64,000 nt of DNA from Stagnimonas sp. (lineage in GTDB: Bacteria > Pseudomonadota > Gammaproteobacteria > Nevskiales > Nevskiaceae): contig JAUYNO010000082.1 of assembly GCA_030696045.1 (NCBI GenBank), positions 27,226 to 91,225 on the forward strand, written 5' to 3'. The notes under the pieces were generated by a model. The model did not search any database and was not told where the DNA came from. It saw only the letters and a list, made by a program, of their open reading frames with translations. Each line of letters opens with the position of its first letter. The first letter of the stretch is position 1. The translations under genes were made by a program, and so were the position numbers. Shown here piece after piece: positions 15,291 through 23,964 of the stretch.

Positions 15291-17111
15291 ATGAAGAGCG
15301 AAGTCCGCATCGGTTGCGGCGCCGGCTTCTGGGGCGACAGCGCCGAAGGCCCGAAGCAGCTGGTCGAGTCCGGCGAGATCGACTACCTGGTGCTCGACTA
15401 CCTGGCCGAGATCACCATGAGCCTGCTGGCGCGCGCGCGGATCAAGGACGCGAATGCGGGCTACGCCACCGACTTCCCGGCCGTGGTCGCGGCGCTGGCA
15501 CCCAGGCTGAAATCCGACGGCATCAAGGTCGTGACCAATGCCGGCGGCGTCAACCCGCAGGCCTGCAAGGCGGCCATCGACGAGAAGCTGAAAGCGCTCG
15601 GTATCGAGCTGAAGGTGTCCATCGTCACCGGCGACGACCTGCTGCCACGCACAGCGGAATTCGCGGACACCAAGGAGATGTTCAGCGGCGAGGCCATGCC
15701 GGCCAAGCTGTGGAGCATGAACGCCTACCTCGGTGCCTTCCCCATCGCCCAGGCGCTGGCCGGCGGTGCCGACATCGTACTCACCGGCCGCTGCGTCGAC
15801 AGTGCCGTGGTGCTCGGCCCGCTGATCCACGAGTTCGGCTGGCAGGCGACCGACTACGACCAGCTCTCCGCCGGCAGCCTCGCCGGCCATGTCATCGAGT
15901 GCGGCGCACAGGCCACCGGCGGCGTCAGCACCGATTGGGAAAAGGTCAGCGGCGACTGGGATCGCATGGGCTTTCCCATCGCGATCTGCAGGGGCGACGG
16001 CAGCTTCATCGCCACCAAGCCGGCCCAGACCGGCGGCCGCGTGGTGCCGGAGACCGTGGCCGAACAGATCGTCTACGAGATCGGCGACCCGACTGCCTAC
16101 CTGCTGCCGGACGTGACCTGCGACTGGAGCGGTGTGACGCTGAAACAGGTCGGCGACCAGCGCGTCGAGGTCACTGGCGCACGCGGTCGCGCGCCGACCG
16201 ATCACTACAAGGTTTCAGCCACGTATCAGGACGGCTTCCGCAGCAGCGGCACCATGATGATCGGCGGCATTAATGCGGTGCGGAAGGCCGAGGCCGTGGC
16301 CGCCGCCATCCTCAAGCGCACCCGCGCGCTGTTCGCGCAGCGCGGCCTGGCCGACTACCTGCGCTGCGATGTCGAGGTGCTGGGCAGCGAGGCCAACTGG
16401 GGCGTCCAGAGCCGCGCGCGCGGCAGTCGTGAAGTGATCCTGAAGCTCTCGGTGCACCACGCCGACAAGCAGGCACTGGAAATCTTCGGCCGCGAATTCA
16501 TTCCGCCAGCGACCGCGATGGCACAGGGAATCACCGGCTTCTCCGGCGGCCGGCCTTCGCCGACGCCGCTGGTGCGCTTGTTTTCCTGCCTGGTGGCGAA
16601 GGCAGCGGTGGGAATTGAGGTGGATGGCGCCATTTTTTCCCCCTCCCCCCCCGTGGGGGAGGGTCGGGGAGAGGGGGGCGCGCACGCAGTGCGCGTGGAA
16701 ACCGCACCCGAGAGCGGACAGCCCCCTCTCCCTAACCCTCTCCCACAAGGGGAGAGGGGACTGGTCAGCGTTCCCCTCATCACCCTCGCCTACGGCCGCA
16801 GCGGCGACAAGGGTGACTCGGCGAACATCGGCGTGCTGGCCCGCAAGCCGGAATTCCTGCCACTGCTGCGTGCCCAGCTCACGCCGGAAGCCGTCGCCGC
16901 CTACTTCGCGCACTTCACCCCGAGCAAGGTCGAGCGCTTCGAGATTCCCGGCCTGGGCGGCTTCAACTTCCTGCTGCACAACGCGCTGGGTGGCGGCGGC
17001 ATGGCCAGCCTGCGCTACGACCCACAGGGCAAGATGATGGCGCAGATCCTCATGGACTTCGCCGTTCAGATTCCGGGGTCCATGATCGAGCAGGGCCTGG
17101 TCCAGGCATGA
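15291..17111 (+). CDS. atuA: AtuA-family protein, interrupted in frame by a palindromic repeat
   Basis: A 606-residue protein of the acyclic terpene utilisation AtuA family (DUF1446), whose biochemical role is not established but which is characteristic of citronellol/geraniol catabolic clusters. The N-terminal AtuA domain (IGCGAGFWGDSAEGPKQL to GGRPSPTPLVRLFSCL) covers residues 1-440. The small C-terminal AtuA-like domain starts at VPLITLAYGRSGDKGDS, near residue 494. Residues about 449-491 are encoded by repeat copy 2 and read as the low-complexity Pro/Gly/Arg peptide typical of such elements (for example PLPNPLPQGERG). It starts 3 bases after the hydratase stop, and its stop overlaps the TetR start (ATGA). 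The insert lies in the linker, so both domains may still fold. Confidence 0.88.
   Translation: MKSEVRIGCGAGFWGDSAEGPKQLVESGEIDYLVLDYLAEITMSLLARARIKDANAGYATDFPAVVAALAPRLKSDGIKVVTNAGGVNPQACKAAIDEKLKALGIELKVSIVTGDDLLPRTAEFADTKEMFSGEAMPAKLWSMNAYLGAFPIAQALAGGADIVLTGRCVDSAVVLGPLIHEFGWQATDYDQLSAGSLAGHVIECGAQATGGVSTDWEKVSGDWDRMGFPIAICRGDGSFIATKPAQTGGRVVPETVAEQIVYEIGDPTAYLLPDVTCDWSGVTLKQVGDQRVEVTGARGRAPTDHYKVSATYQDGFRSSGTMMIGGINAVRKAEAVAAAILKRTRALFAQRGLADYLRCDVEVLGSEANWGVQSRARGSREVILKLSVHHADKQALEIFGREFIPPATAMAQGITGFSGGRPSPTPLVRLFSCLVAKAAVGIEVDGAIFSPSPPVGEGRGEGGAHAVRVETAPESGQPPLPNPLPQGERGLVSVPLITLAYGRSGDKGDSANIGVLARKPEFLPLLRAQLTPEAVAAYFAHFTPSKVERFEIPGLGGFNFLLHNALGGGGMASLRYDPQGKMMAQILMDFAVQIPGSMIEQGLVQA
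16632..16763. repeat. Paired palindromic repeat, family A copy 2, inside atuA
   Basis: Left half CCCCCTCCCCCCCCGTGGGG followed by GAGGGTCGGGGAGAGGGG; right half CCCCTCTCCCTAACCCTCTC then CCACAAGGGGAGAGGGG. The middle is about 45 bases. The element is fully within the atuA coding frame, introduces no stop codon and keeps the frame across it. Confidence 0.88.
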
Positions 17112-17829
17112 GCAGCGCCAAGCCCGCGAGCAAGGCAGTCCGCGTCCACGCGCCGCGCTTAGCGCGCGAGCAACGCGTGGACGAGATTCTGATCGCGGCG
17201 CGCGAGGTGTTCTGCGAGAAGGGCTACGAGCCGACCGCCGTCGCCGAGATCGCACTGCGCCTCGGCGTGGTCGAAGGCACCATCTACAAGTACTTCGCCA
17301 CCAAGCGCGAGCTGCTGCTGAAGGTGCTCGAGTACTGGTACGAGGAGATGTTCGGCGACTACGCCCGCGACCTTGCCGGCCTCACCAGCCACCGCGCGCG
17401 CCTGCACCTTTTGATCTGGCGCCACCTGCGCTCGGTGCGCGACTACCCGCGCCTGTGCCGGCTGATGTTCCGCGAGGTGCAGTCCGAGCACGACTATCGC
17501 GGCACCGTGCTGCACGACCTCAACCGCCGCTACACCCAGCTGCTGGTGCAGGCGCTCGACGATGGCGTCAGCGCCGGCGAGTTCCGCAGCGACATCTCCA
17601 CCGGCCTGCTGCGCTCGATGATCTACGGCGGCATCGAGCATCAGAGCTGGGCCTACATCATGGACGCGGCCGTCAAGAACGGCCGCGGCGTCTGCGGCCC
17701 CGTCACCCTCGACATCGACCGCCTCGCCGAACAGCTCACCTCCATCGTCTGCGAAGGCGTCGCCTCGCCGGCGGTAGGCGCCCGCGTCACTCCGCTTTCC
17801 TCTCGCACCAAGAAAACCACGGGTTCCCC

Positions 17830-17833
<4 letters not shown>
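17108..17833 (+). CDS. TetR-family regulator of the carboxylase operon (AtuR-like)
   Basis: A 241-residue protein. Residues 20-70 form the TetR helix-turn-helix (EKGYEPTAVAEIALRLGV, then EGTIYKYFATKRELL). A C-terminal TetR ligand domain follows, and the last 20 residues are basic and probably disordered. It sits between atuA and the biotin carboxylase gene with ATGA overlaps on both sides, so it is made with the pathway it probably controls. In Pseudomonas the atu cluster is also under a TetR repressor, AtuR. Its ligand would be a pathway acyl-CoA; that is inferred. Confidence 0.88.
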
Positions 17834-19332
<1,499 letters not shown>

Positions 19333-19365
19333 AATGAGCGACGGCCACATCCATCAGCGCGCACT

Positions 19366-19526
19366 GTTCCCCTCCCCCTTGCGGGGCTGTTTGGCCAGGG
19401 CGGGCAGTGACTCAATGTCACTTCCCGTTAAGCCAAACAGGGGCGGGGGGCTGCCGGCGTCGGAGTGCTCACGCACCCAAAGCGCCCCCCTCCTCAATCC
19501 TCCCCGCAAGGGGGAGGAGGCCAACA
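19366..19526. repeat. Paired palindromic repeat, family A copy 3, carrying a nested palindrome
   Basis: Left half starts CCCCTCCCCCTTGCGGGG, right half ends CCCCGCAAGGGGGAGGAGG. The left half is interrupted at 19387-19440 by a 54-base palindrome, CTGTTTGGC..GTGAC-TCAAT-GTCAC..GCCAAACAG, so one element appears nested in another. The unit lies exactly between the biotin carboxylase and biotin carrier genes, within the 217 bases separating them. Confidence 0.85.
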
Positions 19527-19549
19527 GCAACAGCGGGAGCAGCCTGTAA

Positions 19550-20053
19550 ATGCAACACGCCTTCAAGCTCGGCGACGCCGAGCACAACACCGCGCTCTCG
19601 CGCTCCGCCGACGCCTACCGCCTGCACCTGGGCGAACAGGTGATCGCCATCGACCTCAGGACCGGCGCCGATGGCCGCGCCTGGCTGACCATCGGCGAGC
19701 GCCATGTCGAGGTCGTCATCGCCACTCGTGGCGACGACGTCTTCGTGCATCTCGATGGCGAGGCCTACCAGCTGCGCTACCAGCACCCGCTGGACCGTCT
19801 CGCCGCGCAGGCCGGCGGCTCCGCCGAGGACCACATCCGCGCGCCCATGCCCGGCAGCATCGTCGCTGTGCAGGTCAAGGCCGGCGACGTCGTGACCAAG
19901 GGCCAGACGCTCCTGGTGATGGAGAGCATGAAGATGGAAACCACCATCGGCGCGCCGCGCGACGGCGTGATCGAGGCGGTGAGCTATGAGAAAGGCCAGA
20001 CCTTTGACCGCGATGTCTTGCTGCTGAGCCTGGTCTCCGGAGACAAGAAGTGA
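19550..20053 (+). CDS. Biotin carboxyl carrier and linker part of split alpha subunit
   Basis: A 167-residue protein. Residues 1-85 resemble the linker region that joins the domains of methylcrotonyl/geranyl-CoA carboxylase alpha chains. Residues 95-160 form the biotinyl domain, APMPGSIVAVQVKAGDVV followed by VMESMKMETTI with the biotinylated Lys in MKM. It receives carboxyl groups from the upstream biotin carboxylase and delivers them to the carboxyltransferase. An in-frame TAA sits immediately before the ATG, so the upstream segment, which runs through the repeat, is not fused. Its stop overlaps the GTG start of the beta subunit (GTGA). Confidence 0.88.
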   Translation: MQHAFKLGDAEHNTALSRSADAYRLHLGEQVIAIDLRTGADGRAWLTIGERHVEVVIATRGDDVFVHLDGEAYQLRYQHPLDRLAAQAGGSAEDHIRAPMPGSIVAVQVKAGDVVTKGQTLLVMESMKMETTIGAPRDGVIEAVSYEKGQTFDRDVLLLSLVSGDKK

Positions 20054-21657
20054 AACGAATCGAATCCAAGCTCAACACCGCCTCCGCCGAATTCCAGGCC
20101 AACGCCGCCCACAACCGCCGCCTCGCCGAGGAGTTCAAGGCCAGGCAGGAGGCGGTGCGCCACACCCGCCCGGAGCGCGACATCGAGCGCCTGCGCAAGC
20201 AGAACAAGCTCTTGGTGCGCGAGCGCCTGGAGCAGTTGCTCGACCCCGGCACGCCCTTCCTGGAGTTCTCCTCGCTCGCCGCCAACGAGGCCTATGAGGG
20301 CGAGGTGCCGGGAGCGGCCTGCGTCACTGGGATCGGCATCGTCGCCGGCCGCGAGGTCGTCATCAACGCCGGCGACGCCAGCGTCAAGGGCGGCGCCTGG
20401 TATCCGCTGACGGTGAAGAAGACCATCCGCGCGCTCGATATCGCCATCGAGAACCGCCTGCCGGTGGTGCACCTCTGCGACTCCGCCGGCGGCTTCCTGC
20501 CCTTGCAGGCCGACCTGTTCGCCGACAAGTACTACGCCGGCCGCATCTTCCGTAACCAGTGCATGCTCTCGAAGATGGGCTTGCAGCAAGTGGCCGTGGT
20601 ACTCGGCCACTGCACCGCCGGCGGCGCCTACGTGCCGGGGCTGTCCGACTACAACGTGATCGTGCGCGGCACCGGCGCGATCTTTCTGGCCGGCCCACCG
20701 CTGGTGAAGGCCGCGACCGGCGAGGACGTCAGCGTCGACGAGCTGGGCGGCGCCGACATGCACACTAGCGTCTCCGGCACGGCGGACTATCCGGCGTCGA
20801 GCGAGGAGGAAGCCATCGCCATCGCCCGCGACATCGTCGGCCAGTTCAAACGGCCGCAGAAGGCGCACACCGAATGGCAGCCGCCGGAGGAGCCGCACTA
20901 CGCGCCCAGCGAGCTGTACGGCGTGCTGCCGCAGGACATCAAGCAGGGCTTCGACATGCACGAGGTCATTGCCCGCATCGTCGATGGCTCGCGCTTTCAC
21001 GAGTACCAGCCGAACTACGGCAAGACCCTGATCTGCGGCTACGCGCACATCTGGGGCTACAAGATCGGCATCCTCGCCAACAACGGCGTGCTGTTCAACG
21101 ACAGCGCACTGAAGGGCGCGCACTTCATCGAGCTGTGCAATCAGGCGCGCACACCGATCGTGTTCCTGCAGAACATCACCGGCTTCATGGTCGGCAAGGA
21201 ATACGAGCGGCGCGGCATCACCAAGGACGGCGCCAAGATGATCATGGCGGTGAGCAATTGCGAGGTGCCCAAGTTCACCGTGATGTGCCACGGCAGCTTC
21301 GGCGCCGGCAACTACGGCATGTCCGGTCGCGCCTTCGACTCGCGCTTCCTGTTCAGCTGGCCGCAGTCGCAGATCAGCGTCATGGGCGCCGAGCAGGCCG
21401 CCAACACCCTCGCCGACGTGAAGATCCGCCAGCTCGCCAAGCAGGGCAAGAAGCTGTCGCAGGACGACATCAACGCCATCCGCGACCCGGTGCTGGGCGA
21501 GTTCAAGCGCAAGCAGAGCGCCTACTGGTCCACCAGCGAAATCTGGGACGACGGCATCATCGACCCGGCCGACACCCGCAATGCGCTGGGCATGGCGATC
21601 TCGGCGGCGCTCAATGCGCCGATTGGGGATCCGCGTTACGGGGTGTTCCGGATGTAG
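20050..21657 (+). CDS. Acyl-CoA carboxylase beta subunit (carboxyltransferase, AtuC/MCCB-like)
   Basis: A 535-residue carboxyltransferase starting at GTG 20050. It carries N- and C-terminal crotonase-like halves: GDASVKGGAWYPLTVKK, HCTAGGAYVPGLSDYNVIV with AGPPLVKAATGE, and later LICGYAHIWGYKIGILANNG and GSFGAGNYGMSGRAFDSRFL. These motifs and the length fit methylcrotonyl-CoA/geranyl-CoA carboxylase beta chains rather than propionyl-CoA carboxylase. It moves CO2 from biotin to a 3-methyl-2-enoyl-CoA. It is the last gene of the operon and is followed by a clear terminator. The choice between leucine and acyclic-terpene substrate rests on the neighbouring atuA. Confidence 0.92.
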   Translation: MKRIESKLNTASAEFQANAAHNRRLAEEFKARQEAVRHTRPERDIERLRKQNKLLVRERLEQLLDPGTPFLEFSSLAANEAYEGEVPGAACVTGIGIVAGREVVINAGDASVKGGAWYPLTVKKTIRALDIAIENRLPVVHLCDSAGGFLPLQADLFADKYYAGRIFRNQCMLSKMGLQQVAVVLGHCTAGGAYVPGLSDYNVIVRGTGAIFLAGPPLVKAATGEDVSVDELGGADMHTSVSGTADYPASSEEEAIAIARDIVGQFKRPQKAHTEWQPPEEPHYAPSELYGVLPQDIKQGFDMHEVIARIVDGSRFHEYQPNYGKTLICGYAHIWGYKIGILANNGVLFNDSALKGAHFIELCNQARTPIVFLQNITGFMVGKEYERRGITKDGAKMIMAVSNCEVPKFTVMCHGSFGAGNYGMSGRAFDSRFLFSWPQSQISVMGAEQAANTLADVKIRQLAKQGKKLSQDDINAIRDPVLGEFKRKQSAYWSTSEIWDDGIIDPADTRNALGMAISAALNAPIGDPRYGVFRM

Positions 21658-21694
21658 CGTGGAGACCGGACGGACTTTCGACGGTCCCGACCCG

Positions 21695-21731
21695 CCAACA
21701 GGTCGACGGCCTGGCCTGTTGGCTGTTTTTT
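21695..21731 (+). terminator. Rho-independent terminator of the Atu-like operon
   Basis: CCAACAGG (21695-21702) and CCTGTTGG (21715-21722) form a stem with a 12-base loop, followed by CTGTTTTTT, 38 bases after the carboxyltransferase stop. Confidence 0.85.
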
Positions 21732-21749
21732 GTGGCCGATAATGGCCCC

Positions 21750-21926
21750 ATGCCCACGTATACCCCCTGGCTGCTGCTCGCCCCGCTGCTGACCGCGACG
21801 CAGGCGCTACCGCTCTGGCAGTTCACCGGCTGGCCTTGGGTCGGCTGGCTGGCGGGCATCGCTGGCGGGGTGTCGATGGCAGTAATGGTGGTGGCTTTCG
21901 TTGCCAACTGGAGACGGCCACGATGA
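21750..21926 (+). CDS. Small two-helix membrane protein (hypothetical)
   Basis: A 58-residue open frame from ATG 21750. It has two hydrophobic segments, PWLLLAPLLTA with the following residues and WLAGIAGGVSMAVMVVAFVA, and ends in basic NWRRPR, a pattern that fits a small inner-membrane protein with a cytoplasmic C-terminus. It lies after the operon terminator and 15 bases before a second small membrane frame, then a DUF1697 gene on the same strand. No family recognised. Its reality rests on coherent membrane topology and spacing. Confidence 0.5.
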   Translation: MPTYTPWLLLAPLLTATQALPLWQFTGWPWVGWLAGIAGGVSMAVMVVAFVANWRRPR

Positions 21927-21941
21927 AGAAGACGCAGCCCC

Positions 21942-22109
21942 ATGCTGCCCAGCTTCGAAAACGCCAGCCTGGCGGGAGCAGCTTCTGGGTCGCCATGGCC
22001 GGACTACTCGCACCTGAGCGATGCCGAGTTGCAGCAGGCCCTGCTCGCGGTGGTGGCGGTGGTCGCCGTCGTCACCGGGCTCGCGCTGTTCAAGCTCGAC
22101 CTGCTCTGA
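21942..22109 (+). CDS. Small single-helix membrane protein (hypothetical)
   Basis: A 55-residue frame from ATG 21942: a soluble start (MLPSFENASLAG), then YSHLSDAELQQALL and a strong terminal helix VVAVVAVVTGLALFKLDLL. The acidic/polar segment followed by a C-terminal helix resembles a tail-anchored small protein. It is 15 bases after the previous small gene and 10 before the DUF1697 start, so a three-gene operon is plausible. No known family. Confidence 0.45.
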   Translation: MLPSFENASLAGAASGSPWPDYSHLSDAELQQALLAVVAVVAVVTGLALFKLDLL

Positions 22110-22119
22110 CACCAGACAG

Positions 22120-22635
22120 ATGAGGACCTGGATCGCCCTGCTCCGCGCCGTCAACGTCGGTGGCACCGGCAAGCTGCCGATGGCGGAACTGAAGGCCTTC
22201 TGCGAGGAACTGGGTTTCGCGAAGGTGCGCACCTACATAGCCAGCGGCAATGTGCTGTTCGAGAGCCCGAAATCCGAATTGGCAATCAAGACGGCTCTCG
22301 AGCGGCGCCTGGAGCAATACGCCGGCAAGCCAGTCGGCGTGCTGGTGCGCACGGCTGCTGAGATGGTTGCGGTGGCGAAAGCGAATCCGTTTCCGGGCTC
22401 AGCGCCCAATCGAGTCCTTGCGATCTTTCTCGACGAGGCTCCGGCCGCCGAGGCGCTTCAAAACCTAAAGCACCAGAAGGACGAGCGGCTCGCGCTCGGT
22501 GCGCGCGAAATCTACGTGCACTACGGCGAGGGCATGGCGGACTCGAAGCTGGTGATCCCGGCCGCGAGGGCCGGTACCGCGCGCAATATGAACACGGTCG
22601 CCAAGCTGGCGACACTGGCCGCCGAGCCGGGTTGA
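22120..22635 (+). CDS. DUF1697-family protein
   Basis: A 171-residue protein with the family's opening WIALLRAVNVGGTGKLPMAEL, the strand YIASGNVLFES, and the C-terminal arrangement AREIYVHYGEGMADSKL leading to TARNMNTVAKLATLA. DUF1697 proteins are small cytoplasmic alpha/beta proteins of unknown function and similar length. ATG 22120 is the natural start. No functional link to neighbours can be read. Confidence 0.88.
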   Translation: MRTWIALLRAVNVGGTGKLPMAELKAFCEELGFAKVRTYIASGNVLFESPKSELAIKTALERRLEQYAGKPVGVLVRTAAEMVAVAKANPFPGSAPNRVLAIFLDEAPAAEALQNLKHQKDERLALGAREIYVHYGEGMADSKLVIPAARAGTARNMNTVAKLATLAAEPG

Positions 22636-22748
22636 GCCCCGCAGGCGCGCCGCCGGGCGCCGGCCCTTGAGACCGGGCTCGCCTGAACGGACGACGCTGC
22701 CCCAGGGCCAGCACTTAGACTCTGGGCCCTGAACACCCGTGCCCTGCC

Positions 22749-23735
22749 ATGCCCACCCCGCAAGCCCTGTTACCCGCACCGCTGGCGGCCTCGGTCGTCT
22801 ACCGGCCGCTGCCGATCAGCGGGCGCAGCCGCTTTTTCATCTGGCTGCTGAAAGTCCTGCTCAAGCCCTGGATGAGCCGGCTGGTGCGTTCCTCGGACGA
22901 GAAGATCGCGCGCATCCAGCTGCGGCTGTCGCATATGCGCTGCCCCGACAAGCACGGCCTGCCGCTGGACTACACCGTGGTCGGCACCGTGCCGGGCCAT
23001 GTCTTCGGCGACCTGTCGGACACCGGCAAGCCGGTGCTGCTCTGGCTGCACGGCGGCGCCTTCATCCTGCCGGCGGCGCCGGTGGCGCATCTGGAGATGG
23101 TCGCGGACCTCGCCGCCCAGATTGGTGGCCACGGCTTTCTGCCGGACTACCGGCTGGCGCCGCGCAACAAGTTTCCGGCGGCGCTGGATGACTGCGAGCG
23201 CGCCTACAAGGCCCTGCTCGATCTCGGCTTTCCGGCGCAGCGCATCGTCGTCGGCGGCGACTCCGCCGGCGGCAATCTGACGCTGGGGTTGCTGCAGCGC
23301 ATCCGCAAGCAGGGCTGGCCGATGCCGGCCTGCACGGTTCCGGTGTCGCCGGCTACCGAGATGGGCCGCATCCACGCGCCGCCCTCGCGCACCTGGAAAC
23401 GCAAGGCCGATCCGATCCTGCCGATCGCCGCGCTCCAGCGCGTTGACGAGATGTACGCCGGGGAGTGGGATGCCTCCGACCCCGAGCTGTCGCCGCTCTA
23501 TGCCGACTGCAGCGGCTTTCCGCCCATGTACCTGCTGGCCAGCGACAACGAGGTGCTGATGGACGACAGCATCCTGTTCGCGCGCCGGGCCAAGGCGGCG
23601 GGCGTGGACCTGCGCTGCGAGATCTGGCCGCTGCTGCCGCATGCCTTCCCGCTGTTCGGGATGATGTTTCCGGAGGTGCGCGAGGTGCGGACGGAGATGG
23701 TGGGGTATATGCGGCAGTACATCGCCGCGAGTTGA
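22749..23735 (+). CDS. Alpha/beta hydrolase, hormone-sensitive-lipase family esterase
   Basis: A 328-residue protein with HGGAF (oxyanion hole, HSL-type), DYRLAPRNKFPAALDD, the nucleophile elbow GGDSAGGN, a candidate catalytic Asp in ASDNEVLMDDS and His in LLPHAFPLF. These are the marks of family IV bacterial esterases, which hydrolyse short acyl esters. A hydrophobic and basic N-terminal segment (residues 25-45) could act as a cap or membrane contact. It lies upstream of the propionyl-CoA-synthetase-like gene with a repeat in between. It may release acids for CoA activation; that is inferred. Confidence 0.9.
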   Translation: MPTPQALLPAPLAASVVYRPLPISGRSRFFIWLLKVLLKPWMSRLVRSSDEKIARIQLRLSHMRCPDKHGLPLDYTVVGTVPGHVFGDLSDTGKPVLLWLHGGAFILPAAPVAHLEMVADLAAQIGGHGFLPDYRLAPRNKFPAALDDCERAYKALLDLGFPAQRIVVGGDSAGGNLTLGLLQRIRKQGWPMPACTVPVSPATEMGRIHAPPSRTWKRKADPILPIAALQRVDEMYAGEWDASDPELSPLYADCSGFPPMYLLASDNEVLMDDSILFARRAKAAGVDLRCEIWPLLPHAFPLFGMMFPEVREVRTEMVGYMRQYIAAS

Positions 23736-23746
23736 GCTTTTGATGT

Positions 23747-23942
23747 TGTCCCCTCTCCCCTTGTGGGAGAGGGCTAGGGAGAGGGGTGCGCGGCGCAGCC
23801 GCGTAAAGCTTCATTTCGGATTGAGATGCCCCCTCTCCCCTAACCATTCGGCCAAGGCCCCATGCATGGGTCGTGGCGTTCAGCGGGGCGAAGCAGTGCT
23901 TCGCCTCTTTCCGCCTCACCCCCCACGAGGGGGGAGGGGAAT
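23747..23942. repeat. Paired palindromic repeat, family A copy 4, with interrupted right half
   Basis: Left half CCCCTCTCCCCTTGTGGGAG then AGGGCTAGGGAGAGGGG is intact. The right half starts CCCCCTCTCCCCTAACC and resumes as CCCCCCACGAGGGGGG, AGGGG, but about 75 bases of other sequence (including CCCATGCATGGG and GGCGAAGCAGTGCTTCGCC hairpins) split it. It fills the gap between the esterase and acyl-CoA synthetase genes. Confidence 0.8.
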
Positions 23943-23964
23943 AGTCCGCTTTCGAGGGGCAGAA

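Noticed and set aside
19334..19549. A small gene between the two halves of the carboxylase alpha subunit
   Set aside because: The frame from ATG 19334 to TAA 19549 is mostly repeat-encoded peptide with no family; better seen as remnant coding sequence plus repeat.
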